Below, piece after piece: positions 1 to 9,494 of a stretch of DNA of 64,000 nucleotides. Under the pieces are notes generated by a model, which was not told the DNA's origin, ran no database searches, and saw only the letters and a list, made by a program, of their open reading frames with translations. The position numbers were made by a program, and so were the translations under genes. How positions within the stretch are numbered: the first letter of the stretch is position 1; each line of letters starts with the position of its first letter. Source of the stretch: Nautilus pompilius (Eukaryota > Mollusca > Cephalopoda > Nautilida > Nautilidae); the NCBI GenBank assembly GCA_018389105.1, contig JACATO010000062.1, positions 248,001-312,000 of the forward strand, read 5' to 3'.

Positions 1-2575
1 TGGTATAAATAAACTCTAATTAATTCTGATAAACAGTGAAGTAAGTGAAAGAAAGAATAACAATTCAGACCTGAATAAAGGTACTAAAAAAAAGATAAAC
101 TACATATATACTCCTTTTCCTTAGTTCCGATGTAAGAGTCACTGTTCCATCATCACTCGGTAGAGTTATCTTACAGAACCCACTGTCCAGCCCAGAGCAG
201 CACTGCCGGCCAGGCTGACCCAAGTCTCATACCATAGCACTGGCAATGATGCTATTTCCCAATGTTCTAGCCACATTAATCAGTAAATTAAAAAAAAAAA
301 TAAATAAAATAAAGCAAACTAATAAAGGGATCATCTGCCATTTTTACTGTCTTTTCTGGATTCCAACTTCTTTTTTAATATTGTCAGCTGGGAGAAATTG
401 CCATGAGCCCTGCAGTGAATAAGTAAGTAAATTAATTTAATATATTCCAAACTGTGTTTCAGGGATTGCTTGGTGAAGTATAAATATGCACGTATTAAAA
501 CATGCTATAGCATTGCGTATAGCACACTATATATGGTTGGTCAGACTGCATTATAAATTTGAGGATATCTAAATGAACAAGAAAGTTACAGACGACAGAA
601 TGATAACCAGCCTAAAACACCATACTTAGGAAAATACCCCTGAAAGTGCAGATATATGTAGTACCACTGAATTGATACTTCTGCCACTTATGTTCACTGT
701 CTCTATTCCCATGTAACGACTGAATATCCACACACAAACATTTTGCCTTTTCCTTTTTCAATCTGAGAAGACTCCTTAAGAATGAAGAACTTTCATGTGT
801 TTACTGCCAAGGATTAAACTTCTGAACATTCACTTTTTTGTTTTTTGTTTTCTTCTTCAACATCAAGTGCTTTTCCAGATTAAAAACTGGGAAAGATGTT
901 TGAAAATGCTTTCTGAAGCATCTGAAACTAACTTCTGGTTTTTAATGTTTACTCCAGAAACAATTTAGTTAAAAAATAATACATTATAGCTGTTCATTTT
1001 TCTGTATGTCTAATAGCTGAAAGAACAATTCCTAACTGGCTGGTTATATGGTGCACAGAATCTTGATTAATACAGTTAAAGGACTTTCAGGAAATTGATA
1101 TTTCTCTAACAGTGCAGTGTCCATACCATCGCAAATAATCAACAATTGAGAACTTATTACTGCATTTACTTCAGTTGTTTTCACCGTTTGATCTTTTGAT
1201 AATATCATGGAGAATTGTTTGCAACACTAGATGATGTGAGAAGGCCAGATATCGGGAGAATACTGCTGCAATTAACCAACCTCGCCCCTTTGTCTATATT
1301 GTTGAGAAGAATAAGCAAATATTTCCATCCATGTAGCACATGGATGTGATTAACCAACTGGTGTTCATTCAGACTTATTGGTGTACACCTGTAGCAACAC
1401 CAAGCTGCTGCTATACAGGTGTAAATAAGAGAGATGTTTGTTTTGGTGCCTATCTTAAATAAACAATACATTGTAAAATATCAAAAAATTCCAGAGCCCT
1501 CCATTCCGTAAAGATGACATCTGTAATCAATTTATGATAGTTTAATAAAAAGTGTATTTGTAGATCCACAAAAAACAAAAAAAAATTGTGTGATGAAAGA
1601 TACTGTAAGTTTATTTTGACACACATATATATATTTTTTTCTAACAGTCATATCCTAATCTACAAGTAAATGTCTGCACTAATGAACTGATATGTATGTG
1701 GTAAAACTAACTGGTAAGACAAGACTTCTGAATGCTAGTGTATACATAATTGATCTGATTAATATTATCTAGTTATTTTAAGTTTTCTAACTTTATTAAT
1801 AATAGCTTATTTAATCCTTTAATACTGTGCAATTTTAAGCTCTCCCGTCAAAAGATTTAACTAATATATATACAAAAACTAGGGTAATGCTATTTATTTT
1901 ATATAATAATATAAAAACAGCAAGATGTAAAAGAAAGTTTACCCCCAGTAAGCAACAAGATTGTACTCACGCAATAGGATTTACAGTTAGAGAGAGAGAA
2001 TGTGTAGCTAAAAAAGCTGTTAAGAAACTCAAGAATGGAAACCTTATAAAATTATATCAATAATAATTCATTAAGCCTTACATAGCCACCAAGTAAATGA
2101 ATCAGTCTGTGGCATTTTCAGGTGACAGTTCAATGCACCTCTGCAAAGTATTGAAGATCAATAGTTATTGATAACCTGTAACTTAGTACCTCAAAGATTG
2201 CTAACTGACGTTTTTCTAGGTACTGGAATATATTACGGTGGCTGGTAACACAGATACAGGTAAAAAGAATACTTGTTAACTAAAGAAGAACCAGTGGACG
2301 TCCATTCACCAGCAATCCTTCTTCATAGGTAAACTCCATGCAATCAAATAGCGAAGCAGCAAATGTAATAATTCAGCCCATAACCCACCTGATTATCCTT
2401 CACAGCACTGCAATGATTATAAACCAACTGTAAATCAATATTGTTACAGCTTAAGTCTTTAGTTTTTATTTTGTCAGAACGTTAATTATTAAACCGTGGT
2501 GGAATATAGATTAAAATGCCATCTATTATTTCTATACTTTTTTTAAGGCAGCTTCTGGATTTGTACATCTGATCC
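1..2575. other. Intergenic DNA downstream of the DNAJC4-like gene
   Basis: AT-rich sequence with short homopolymer runs and no coding region I can support on either strand. The short open frames here (for example minus 1205-1471) have no recognisable domain and no coherent splice context. One isolated exon-like stretch on the plus strand (347-381) is listed among the findings. The 3' UTR of the minus-strand gene probably lies at the right end of this stretch, but I could not fix a poly(A) site. Confidence 0.6.
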
Positions 2576-2726
2576 TCAACAACAACAACAACAACAACAA
2601 CAACAAACAACAACAACAACAACAAAAAAGACCACAGACCTCACAGTGTCCTTGGATTTCCTGTACAACTGCTGATGTTGAGAGTTCAGTTCATCTAATT
2701 TATTTTTCTGGTACTTTCGGGATTTT
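2576..2726 (-). CDS. DNAJC4: DNAJC4-like last coding exon (tail partly from a microsatellite)
   Basis: The acceptor at 2728-2727 joins in phase 2 to give Gln, then KSRKYQKNKLDELNSQHQQL and YRKSKDTVRS. A basic post-membrane helix is what the family has after its transmembrane segment. The frame then enters a (GTT)n repeat encoding FF, six Val and nine Cys before TGA at 2578-2576. A possible donor at 2639 (GTG AG|GTCTGT) would remove the repeat-coded tail if a further exon exists; I found none. Confidence 0.6.
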
Positions 2727-5700
2727 CTAAGAATAAACAAACAACAAAAGCTAATCAGCTTTAAGCTCTTGTTTCAAGAATTTGGAGAAGAGATGCGCGG
2801 AGTGTGCACACATCCTGTTAAAAGCTGTGTTAGATGCAGTACAAATGGATGCAAAGACCAGCTTTTCTGCTGCATATAGCCATATCCTACTTATCTTTCT
2901 GTCTTGGGTCAGTCAGCTTCAAGAGTTTAGGGCAAGTTACAATTTCCTGGCTATCAATAATTAGTGTGCGCGTGCGGCACACAATTTCTGTACAATTCTA
3001 GTGATATAGTTGAAAGCTAGTTTTAGTATCTGTTCTCCAGTAAATAGCTTGGTTAATTCTGTTTATTAAGTTGATAAACTAGTCCCTTCCCCACATAAAT
3101 ATTTCTACTTAAAATGGCAATTAAAGTGTAGAATGATAGATGTTACAGATAACTTTAGATGTCATGTTCTTTTTCAACACATGGGGCAGTTATTCCAAAC
3201 TGCATACTCACTGTAACACAAAATAGTGGAGAACTGCTCCAATCAGCACCAGTACCATGCAGATGCAGATGACGACGGAGTTGGGCAGTCGGCTGATTCC
3301 CTTTATCCCGTAGTAGGTCGTGTCTTCATATTTAGAGTCTGTACTTTTGTCTCTCATAGGCCACAGAGTTTCATCCCAAAAAACTTTCTCATCATCCCTG
3401 GGGGGGAAAAAAAACACAAAACGAATTTAAACGTTTCTTAGTAAATTTTCCTACAATTTTAAATCAAAACTCCCCACCCCTAAAACCACATAATAGAAAT
3501 TTGTATGCCCTGCATCACAGTTAGGTTCCAATTAAACGTCTCAGAATCTCTACTCTCAGGCGCAAGACTAAAACACACGTAGTCCGCAGTTACTTTTTTT
3601 CACAACTTCCTACATTAAAAAAAAGCAAGAGTGGCTTTGTTGAGAAAGATCGTTACACGAAAATATGTCCAGAGCAAGCAACTGTGACATAAGTGTATAG
3701 TATTCTGGTTTTATAATTTGAAGGTTACTGATAAATTACTAGATTTAATAACAACAAAAACAATACGAACAGTACTATTAACAGTAATGCAACTGTCCAT
3801 GTAAATTATAATTGTTTTAAAGTATGCAACAACGATAGGATCAAATCTACTTTAGTTTTCATAAATTAAAAACATAAATCAGTAGAATTCCGTTATAAAT
3901 TCACAAATTTTATTTTTTCATAGTAGCTTTTATTTTTAATAATTATAATTCAAACAGTAAGCTGATCAAAATATAGAGAAAGCCAAACGTTTTGTCTCCC
4001 TCCCCCTTTGTGTATTAAATATTCATATATGGCATCAACCTGGGCACAAATATCTGGCCATCCAGGTAGAGTTTTAAAGCGTCCAATCTAATAGGAATAT
4101 TTACACGCACGGGTCGCACTATTATGCTGACATAAAAAAAAAAAGAGAGAATAAGTGGTGATGATGACAAAGTGACACCCGTAGAGGAACCAGAATAAAT
4201 TAGACTAAAGCACAGGAAAATAAAAGAGTAGGAATCCTCGTTGCCAACATTCTGTAATTCGTTCTTCACCCCAGCCCTTCCTGCTGCCATACCAGCAGTG
4301 ATACGTACGGCTGAGAAAAGCTGCTGCCAGGTTCCCTTGTAAAGCCGGTACTGTGACTACTGTAAACACTGCGCTGAAGTTTCTGCTGATGCAGCTTAGC
4401 AGCGAGACTCCTGTCATAATCTCTTCGTGACCCACCCTTGCTGAGGATTGAGTACGCCTCTGCAACTTTGATGAATTTTCTGTGGTTATCTGGATCACGT
4501 TGATTGACATCTGGATGAAGCTTTAAAGGAGAAAACATATTATTTCAGTAAAGTTTCGTGATGGAACAGCTTCAGAGAAACCCCACCATTCTCTCTTTAC
4601 TGAAACCCATAAAACTAGGCTACAACTATTTATCTTGGACCTAAGCACATTCAGTGAGAGGCAATTGTCTTTCTTTATTTCATCTGAGCCACTTTGGATA
4701 GAATGAAATAAAACTCAGTTTAAAGGTAAGAATTACTATAAAATCTAACTCCCTTCATTTATGGCTCCCAGTCTAAGGTATTTCATTTACCAGGCTGTAG
4801 TGATTTCCTACCTAGAAATCATTTCAGATCGAAATTTATAATCATCAGTCTTAAGGACAAAAACTTGGAAATAATAATCTTAAGAGTTTCATAGATTTTC
4901 TGAAAAAGTTTTGTTTATACACTTAGTTTCTTTAACTTGAGAGGAGGCAGTTAGTGGATTAGGGAAGACCAGGGCCAGTGTATGATGATGATTATACTTT
5001 AATCTGTATGTTTAATTAGAATTACTGATGCTGTAACAACTGATCTCAATCTGCCCTACAAATGAACAGGTTCATCTAACAAAAAGACATTAGATACTTA
5101 CTTCTTTTGATTTTTTTACAAAAGCTTCTTTGATTTCAGTAATATCTGCATTGGGCTTCAACCCCAGCACTTCATAATGAGTTTTTGTAATCAGCCTATT
5201 TATAAGAAAGAAAAAACATCTACAAAACTCTGACTAGTGATAGCAGTTTGTAAAATAGAAAAAAACATAAATAACAAACATTTACAGTAAGATGCATTTC
5301 CTGCCTATGTCCTTTGAGCAGGAATGTAAATTAATGGCTTGACTATTTTTTATAGTTTGAACAATCAAATTAAATAATACATTACTAAGTTTTGTACTTG
5401 CAGGATGATCACAAGATTGCTTTTAAGAGGACACATGACTTACACCATAAATAGGTGTAAATAATGGTTTATTTCCCCTTAACCAAAAACTTATTTTTGC
5501 ATTCGGATCAGTGAATATGTTTATACAATGAATGGTAAGACAGACAATAATTAATGTAATATAATCTCTCCAACTGATAGCTCAATAGTTATTAAATTTT
5601 AAAAATATATACATAGTTTTCCATACTTATTTTTTAAATAATTTTTTTAAAAATACTACTACATTAATGACCATAGAGAGAGAAAAGCCACAGACAGATT

Positions 5701-6557
5701 CTTGTTAAAATATCAGACCATACACCTGTAGGCCTTAAGTACCTTAACAACAGCCACATGATAAGAAAGTAAATTGTTTAGGATGTAGTTGGGATGGACC
5801 AGCTGTGTCTGTTTTTAGGCATTAGTCAGCATTTTAAGATGAGAGAAAAAGCACTTCTTGTTGTGTTTAAGAAACTAGCAGAGATGTACACAGCAAAAAT
5901 TGCTGGACTGTGTTGTTGTCAAAGAAAAGCTGGTGCACATTAATAAGAAAGAAATGTTCCAGAAATAAAGCATTAACTTGGAGTAATAAACTACAGTTCT
6001 CAGCTCAGAATCTAAATATTTGAGTTAATCCAGTATAGAATTACTACACCCCAGGTTGAAATAAAACAGGAATGAGCAGCAAGAACTAGACAAAAAAAAA
6101 AAAAACGTGAAATCTCCATGGAAATTTATGAATTCCAGTGTAGTATATCTCAATGAGACAATCTTAGAGTAATCGTAATTTTATCAGATTTTCCCACATT
6201 TTGTACAAAACACCTTCCAAAAAGCTCTTTTGTTAATCTAATCTATTAACATTTAAAATACCTGATGGTATGTCCACCTTGTTTCAAACACTATTAGATT
6301 TGACTCTGAAAAGACAATAATATTGTCCCCTCTCATTTATCTAAAACGTTTTATCAACATAACCCATAGTTTTAGCAGATAAATGATACCTCACTATTCT
6401 TGTAAACCCTGGTCGCATTTTTTCAAGCATTAATACTTTATTTAAAGGCATTTCAAGACTTTTACCTTTTCCAAATTAAGCTGACATACGCTGACTGCAG
6501 CAACCTTGCACATGTTGGCAACAAAGGTGTTCCCATCAGAGACAACAATCCAGACAT
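2576..6557 (-). CDS. DNAJC4: DNAJC4-like J-domain membrane protein (5 coding exons)
   Basis: Exons, 5' to 3' on the minus strand, are 6557-6466, 5195-5102, 4520-4309, 3397-3212 and 2726-2576, and their phases agree at every junction. The model is 244 residues, close to the size I recall for human DNAJC4 (about 241). Residues 1-31 form a basic, hydrophobic N-terminus without acidic residues, possibly mitochondrial. The J domain spans about 36-100, with the Hsp70-activating HPD at 64-66 followed by a helix with EAYSIL and a RRDYD segment. A polar linker leads to a transmembrane segment at about 174-194 (VVICICMVLVLIGAVLHYF) and a basic segment KSRKYQKNKLDEL. The DNAJC4 call rests on domain order, length, the HPD context and a single C-terminal transmembrane helix. 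It probably recruits Hsp70 to a membrane. The extreme C-terminus is uncertain because it runs into a GTT repeat. Confidence 0.72.
2580..2626. repeat. (AAC)n microsatellite, interrupted
   Basis: Plus-strand AAC/CAA tandem repeat of about 47 bases with one interruption (a single extra A). On the minus strand it reads GTT/TGT and falls within the predicted last coding exon of the DNAJC4-like gene. Confidence 0.95.
3212..3397 (-). CDS. DNAJC4: DNAJC4-like exon: linker and transmembrane helix
   Basis: Encodes DDEKVFWDETLWPM...GISRLPNSVV and a 21-residue hydrophobic segment ending LHYFVL. If unspliced, the frame stops at 3208-3210. That stop lies inside a strong donor (ACA|GTGAGT), and a phase-matched basic exon follows at 2726, so I read this as an internal exon. 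Confidence 0.8.
4309..4520 (-). CDS. DNAJC4: DNAJC4-like exon: HPD motif and second half of J domain
   Basis: Begins LHPDVNQRDPDNHRKF, so the catalytic HPD tripeptide lies at the exon start, then AEAYSILSKGGSRRDYD and a Ser/Gln-rich linker. I end it at the GTACGT donor (4308) because phase 2 then joins cleanly to the next exon (SFSQ-P-DDEKVF). The overlapping alternative donor four bases downstream would break the frame. Confidence 0.85.
5102..5195 (-). CDS. DNAJC4: DNAJC4-like exon: first half of J domain
   Basis: Encodes LITKTHYEVLGLKPNADITE...KKSKE. The YEVLGL and the basic helix before HPD are typical of J-domain helices I and II. Acceptor AG at 5197-5196, donor GTAAGT at 5101. The first base completes an Arg codon from the upstream exon. 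Confidence 0.88.
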
Positions 6558-6559
6558 TC
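6466..6559 (-). CDS. DNAJC4: DNAJC4-like exon with start codon
   Basis: The ATG is at 6557-6555 and follows an acceptor at 6561-6560, so at least one upstream noncoding exon exists. It encodes 30 codons plus two bases (MSGLLSLMGT...SLIWK) and ends at a GTAAAA donor. The start is chosen because it is the first ATG of this exon; its context is poor (T at +4). A second in-frame ATG at codon 8 is an alternative. Confidence 0.7.
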
Positions 6560-7575
6560 CTACAGTAAATTTAAAAAAAAAAAAAGAGCACCAGATACTA
6601 TTACTTACTCTAGTAAATTTATAGTACTCTTAAACCTACAAATTAGCTTATGTAATTGAGTACAGCTGGAAATATTCAATAAAAATATAACATTCTGAGA
6701 ATATTAAAGTTCAATGTAAATTGAATTATATAGTCAAATCTCTTTATGATGATGAATGTGGGACTGAATCAGTCTTGGGATTATAAAGGTGATAATTCTC
6801 ATTTGTACTTAGACTGCAGAACATCACTTTCAATTTTATTTTGCAATTTTCCTTGTACTAGTAACGCCTAACCCTTCTTTTGGCATAGAGTATAATGTAG
6901 CCTTTCACCAGGGCAGAGGAAAAGGAAGTCTGTGGTACATACAAAGTTTCTGTAAACAAAAATGTCAATCATTTAACGAACAGGAATAAAGGCTGTTCAG
7001 CTGGACCAGATTTACAAAGGCCGTCTGATCTGCACATACATCTGAAAAAGATCCACTAGTTCATGACACAACCAAGGAACCAGTGCACACCCAGAGCCGG
7101 TGTTGATGGGAAATATTACCCGGCAACTTTCATCCGGATGCCCAACAGTCGACGGGTTGGTTAATCTGGCTGTTAGCAGGCGCCGAACATCTGCCCCCGT
7201 CTCCCTCCTCCATCAACAACCGTCATCACGAATAAAGCGGGGGGATCTTCTCAGTGCCAATCCTCGCTCCACCCCATATACCGGTAACGGTCAAGCAAGC
7301 CCTCCCTCCAACCACTAAAGGTAATAAAGTACCACCCACCATCCCCTATCTGATTTATTCAGTTTCTTGGCACCTCCTCCTCATCCAGCTCCTCCCAAAA
7401 ACAAACCGGAATAAAGGGGTCAGCTGCTACAGTAATCAAGAACAGGCCCGATCCTCCCCCTCTCTCTCTCTCCCTCCCCGACCCCCCCGACCCCACCAGA
7501 AGCCGGCTTTATTGCTCTTTTTCTTCCTTCTTCCTTCTCCTGCGACTTAACCGGAATCCTACATCCCTGACTTAC
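6560..7575. other. First intron of the DNAJC4-like gene
   Basis: Contains a poly(A) run next to the minus-strand acceptor and no coding signal. GC content rises from about 7080 toward the shared upstream region. Pyrimidine-rich stretches at about 7450-7540 produce spurious open frames. Confidence 0.5.
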
Positions 7576-7640
7576 AACGCACCGTCGTCATCTTTCGCCC
7601 AGCGCAGAGTAAACAATAACAGATGAAGGTGACTCCTCTC
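7576..7640 (-). other. DNAJC4: Probable 5' UTR exon of the DNAJC4-like gene
   Basis: A minus-strand GTAAGT donor at 7575-7570 sits in the GC-richer region upstream of the coding exon whose acceptor is at 6561-6560. It is the best donor I see there. The exon's 5' edge (transcription start) is not determined, and the boundary at 7640 is a placeholder. The exon contains an ATG at 7591-7589 opening a 5-codon uORF. Confidence 0.4.
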
Positions 7641-9034
7641 CTCTCCTCTCCTCCCCTCCCTCCAGCTTCAAGCTGCTGTTAGGAATTCGGTGTCAGACGA
7701 TAACCATTCCCCTACTGGAACAACACCACACAACAGCCACCAACCTTCACATTCTTTGATCTAAACAAAAGAGAAAAGTTTTTTTTAAAATTTATTATAA
7801 ACGTATAAAAGCAAAATACGCACGTGGGCAGACAGACAGACAGACAGACACACACACACACATATATATAGATAGACCTTTTGGAAAATATCCACTGGTA
7901 TATTTTAAATACGCCGCCGAAAATACATTTGATTGTCTCCCCTTACTAAACAAAACAAAAAAAAAATCTATCAAACTGAATGAGGTCTAAATTCATCTTA
8001 AAGGATGGATGCCTATCAGGCTAATAATCTCTCTCTCTCTCTCTATCTATATATATACTTTTAAATAATAAAACTATATTTATAGAAAAATTTCAAGTAT
8101 ATTTAAAGATTAAATATTAAAAGAAATATGAGAACAATATTCGGTTATTATAAAAAAAAACAACAAACAATTAAATATAGAAATTTTCCCAAATTTCTCT
8201 GTTATGAGGGGGAGGATGTCGGTTTTAATTCCTGGATGCTGTCAACTTCGAGATTGCAATTTTATCTTGACGACAAGAGCCCCGAGGGCGCAGAACTACG
8301 GCCAAAGTACCGTTAACTATTACCAATCAGGTATGTTACAAGGGAAATAACTCTTTAAAAATTTAATAAGTCGAAAATACGTTTGTTCCAAATTTGTCTA
8401 AAATTTTTGTTCGGGCCAAAAGTATTAACGCAATTCGCGGACAAAGCTTTTCGAAGGCCATGTGTTTGTTTCGGTCTTTTTGTTTGATCAAGAACTGGCG
8501 CCAAACTTAGGTAGTTCGAGTTACTTTCTCTAAATATATATGCACATCCCTGGAGCCTCAGATGGGGTTCCCCCATTGCCTATATTTAATAATACCTTTA
8601 ATTCAAACTACCGTGAATCGGAAGGGAAAAAAAGAAGAAGAAGAGGTTTGTCGTTTAACTACAAATGTGCACCGCGACTTCTAATATCCATCATCATTTC
8701 ATCTTTCCACCTTTCGTTTAAGTTTATTTAAATCGACGAGTGAGATGGGGAAGGAAGAAAACGTGACAACGCCCCAGTCTCGATGCTAAACATTATTCCT
8801 CCTGTGGCTAAACATAATGCAAAACTGTACCAAAGCAGACCGAGTCACAACAGTCTTCACTGACCCCCCCCAACACACCTGTTCTTCTCAGTTGCTCGTG
8901 TCGTCACGCCTCACCGGACTCAGCAGGTATCCCGCAAGCAGAGGTTTTTAAATTAATTTCTCTTGCAAACGAATGTCAAGTAATCCATTTTGTGTACTAG
9001 TTAAGAAGAGGGGGGCTTCAAAAACATAATATAA

Positions 9035-9067
<33 letters not shown>

Positions 9068-9285
9068 GATATTAGATGTCTCTTCTAGACTTTGTAGGTT
9101 CTCTTTTGTTTTTAAATATTTTATATTCGAAGAGTTATCCATCCCTTCGTTTACTGAAAACAAGGCACCAGGTGGCGCCGCGAGCGTCCTCTTGTTTGTT
9201 TGTGTTTTTCTTTCTTTCTGCTACTTTCGTTGTTGGCTGCTGTCAGGCGGGGACGACGAAGAAGCGGAGCATCGTGGACGCGAGG
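7641..9285. promoter_or_regulatory. Region between two divergent genes (DNAJC4-like and ATG2)
   Basis: Shared upstream DNA of about 1.7 kb between a minus-strand and a plus-strand gene. It holds a (CAGA)n-(CA)n-(TA)n composite microsatellite (about 7839-7870), a CT/TA run (about 8029-8055) and an (ATT)n run (about 9037-9066). GC content rises toward the ATG2 start (GGCGCCGCGAGCG at about 9174). No clear TATA box is placed. Promoter function is inferred from the head-to-head layout only. Confidence 0.4.
9037..9066. repeat. (ATT)n microsatellite
   Basis: About ten uninterrupted ATT units, some 260 bases before the ATG2 start codon. Confidence 0.95.
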
Positions 9286-9306
9286 ATGCTGCGGGTAGAA
9301 GACTAG
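9286..9306 (+). other. uORF in the ATG2 5' leader
   Basis: ATG at 9286 opens a six-residue frame (MLRVED) ending in TAG at 9304-9306, 20 bases before the ATG2 start at 9327. It would be a translated upstream ORF if transcription starts before 9286, which is likely given the GC-rich leader but not shown. Confidence 0.5.
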
Positions 9307-9326
9307 CCGACAGAAGTAGGAACGAC

Positions 9327-9494
9327 ATGCCGTGGTACTTCCCCTGGTCGGAGTCGGTGAAGAAGAGGGCGTGCCGTTACGTCCTGCAGCACTACCTGGG
9401 ATACTTTCTGAAGGAGAAGCTCTCCCTCGACCAGCTGAGTGTCGACATATACAACGGGAAAGGGACCATCAGGGACATCAGCCTGGACGTCGAG
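9327..9494 (+). CDS. ATG2: ATG2 exon 1: start and chorein N-terminal domain
   Basis: 56 codons, MPWYFPWSESVKKRACRYVL through the segment ending ISLDVE, then donor GTGGGT. The start matches the ATG2 N-terminus in place and in sequence (PWS, CRY, HYLG, LSLDQLS). This is the lipid-entry end of the bridge. Context is G at -3 and C at +4. Phase 0. Confidence 0.95.

Noticed and set aside
1205..1471. 88-codon minus-strand frame
   Set aside because: No domain, no splice context, low-complexity AT-rich surroundings.
4015..4538. Overlapping minus-strand frames of 90-101 codons other than the J-domain frame
   Set aside because: Only the frame with HPD and phase-matched junctions is coding; the others are shadows or run into the intron.
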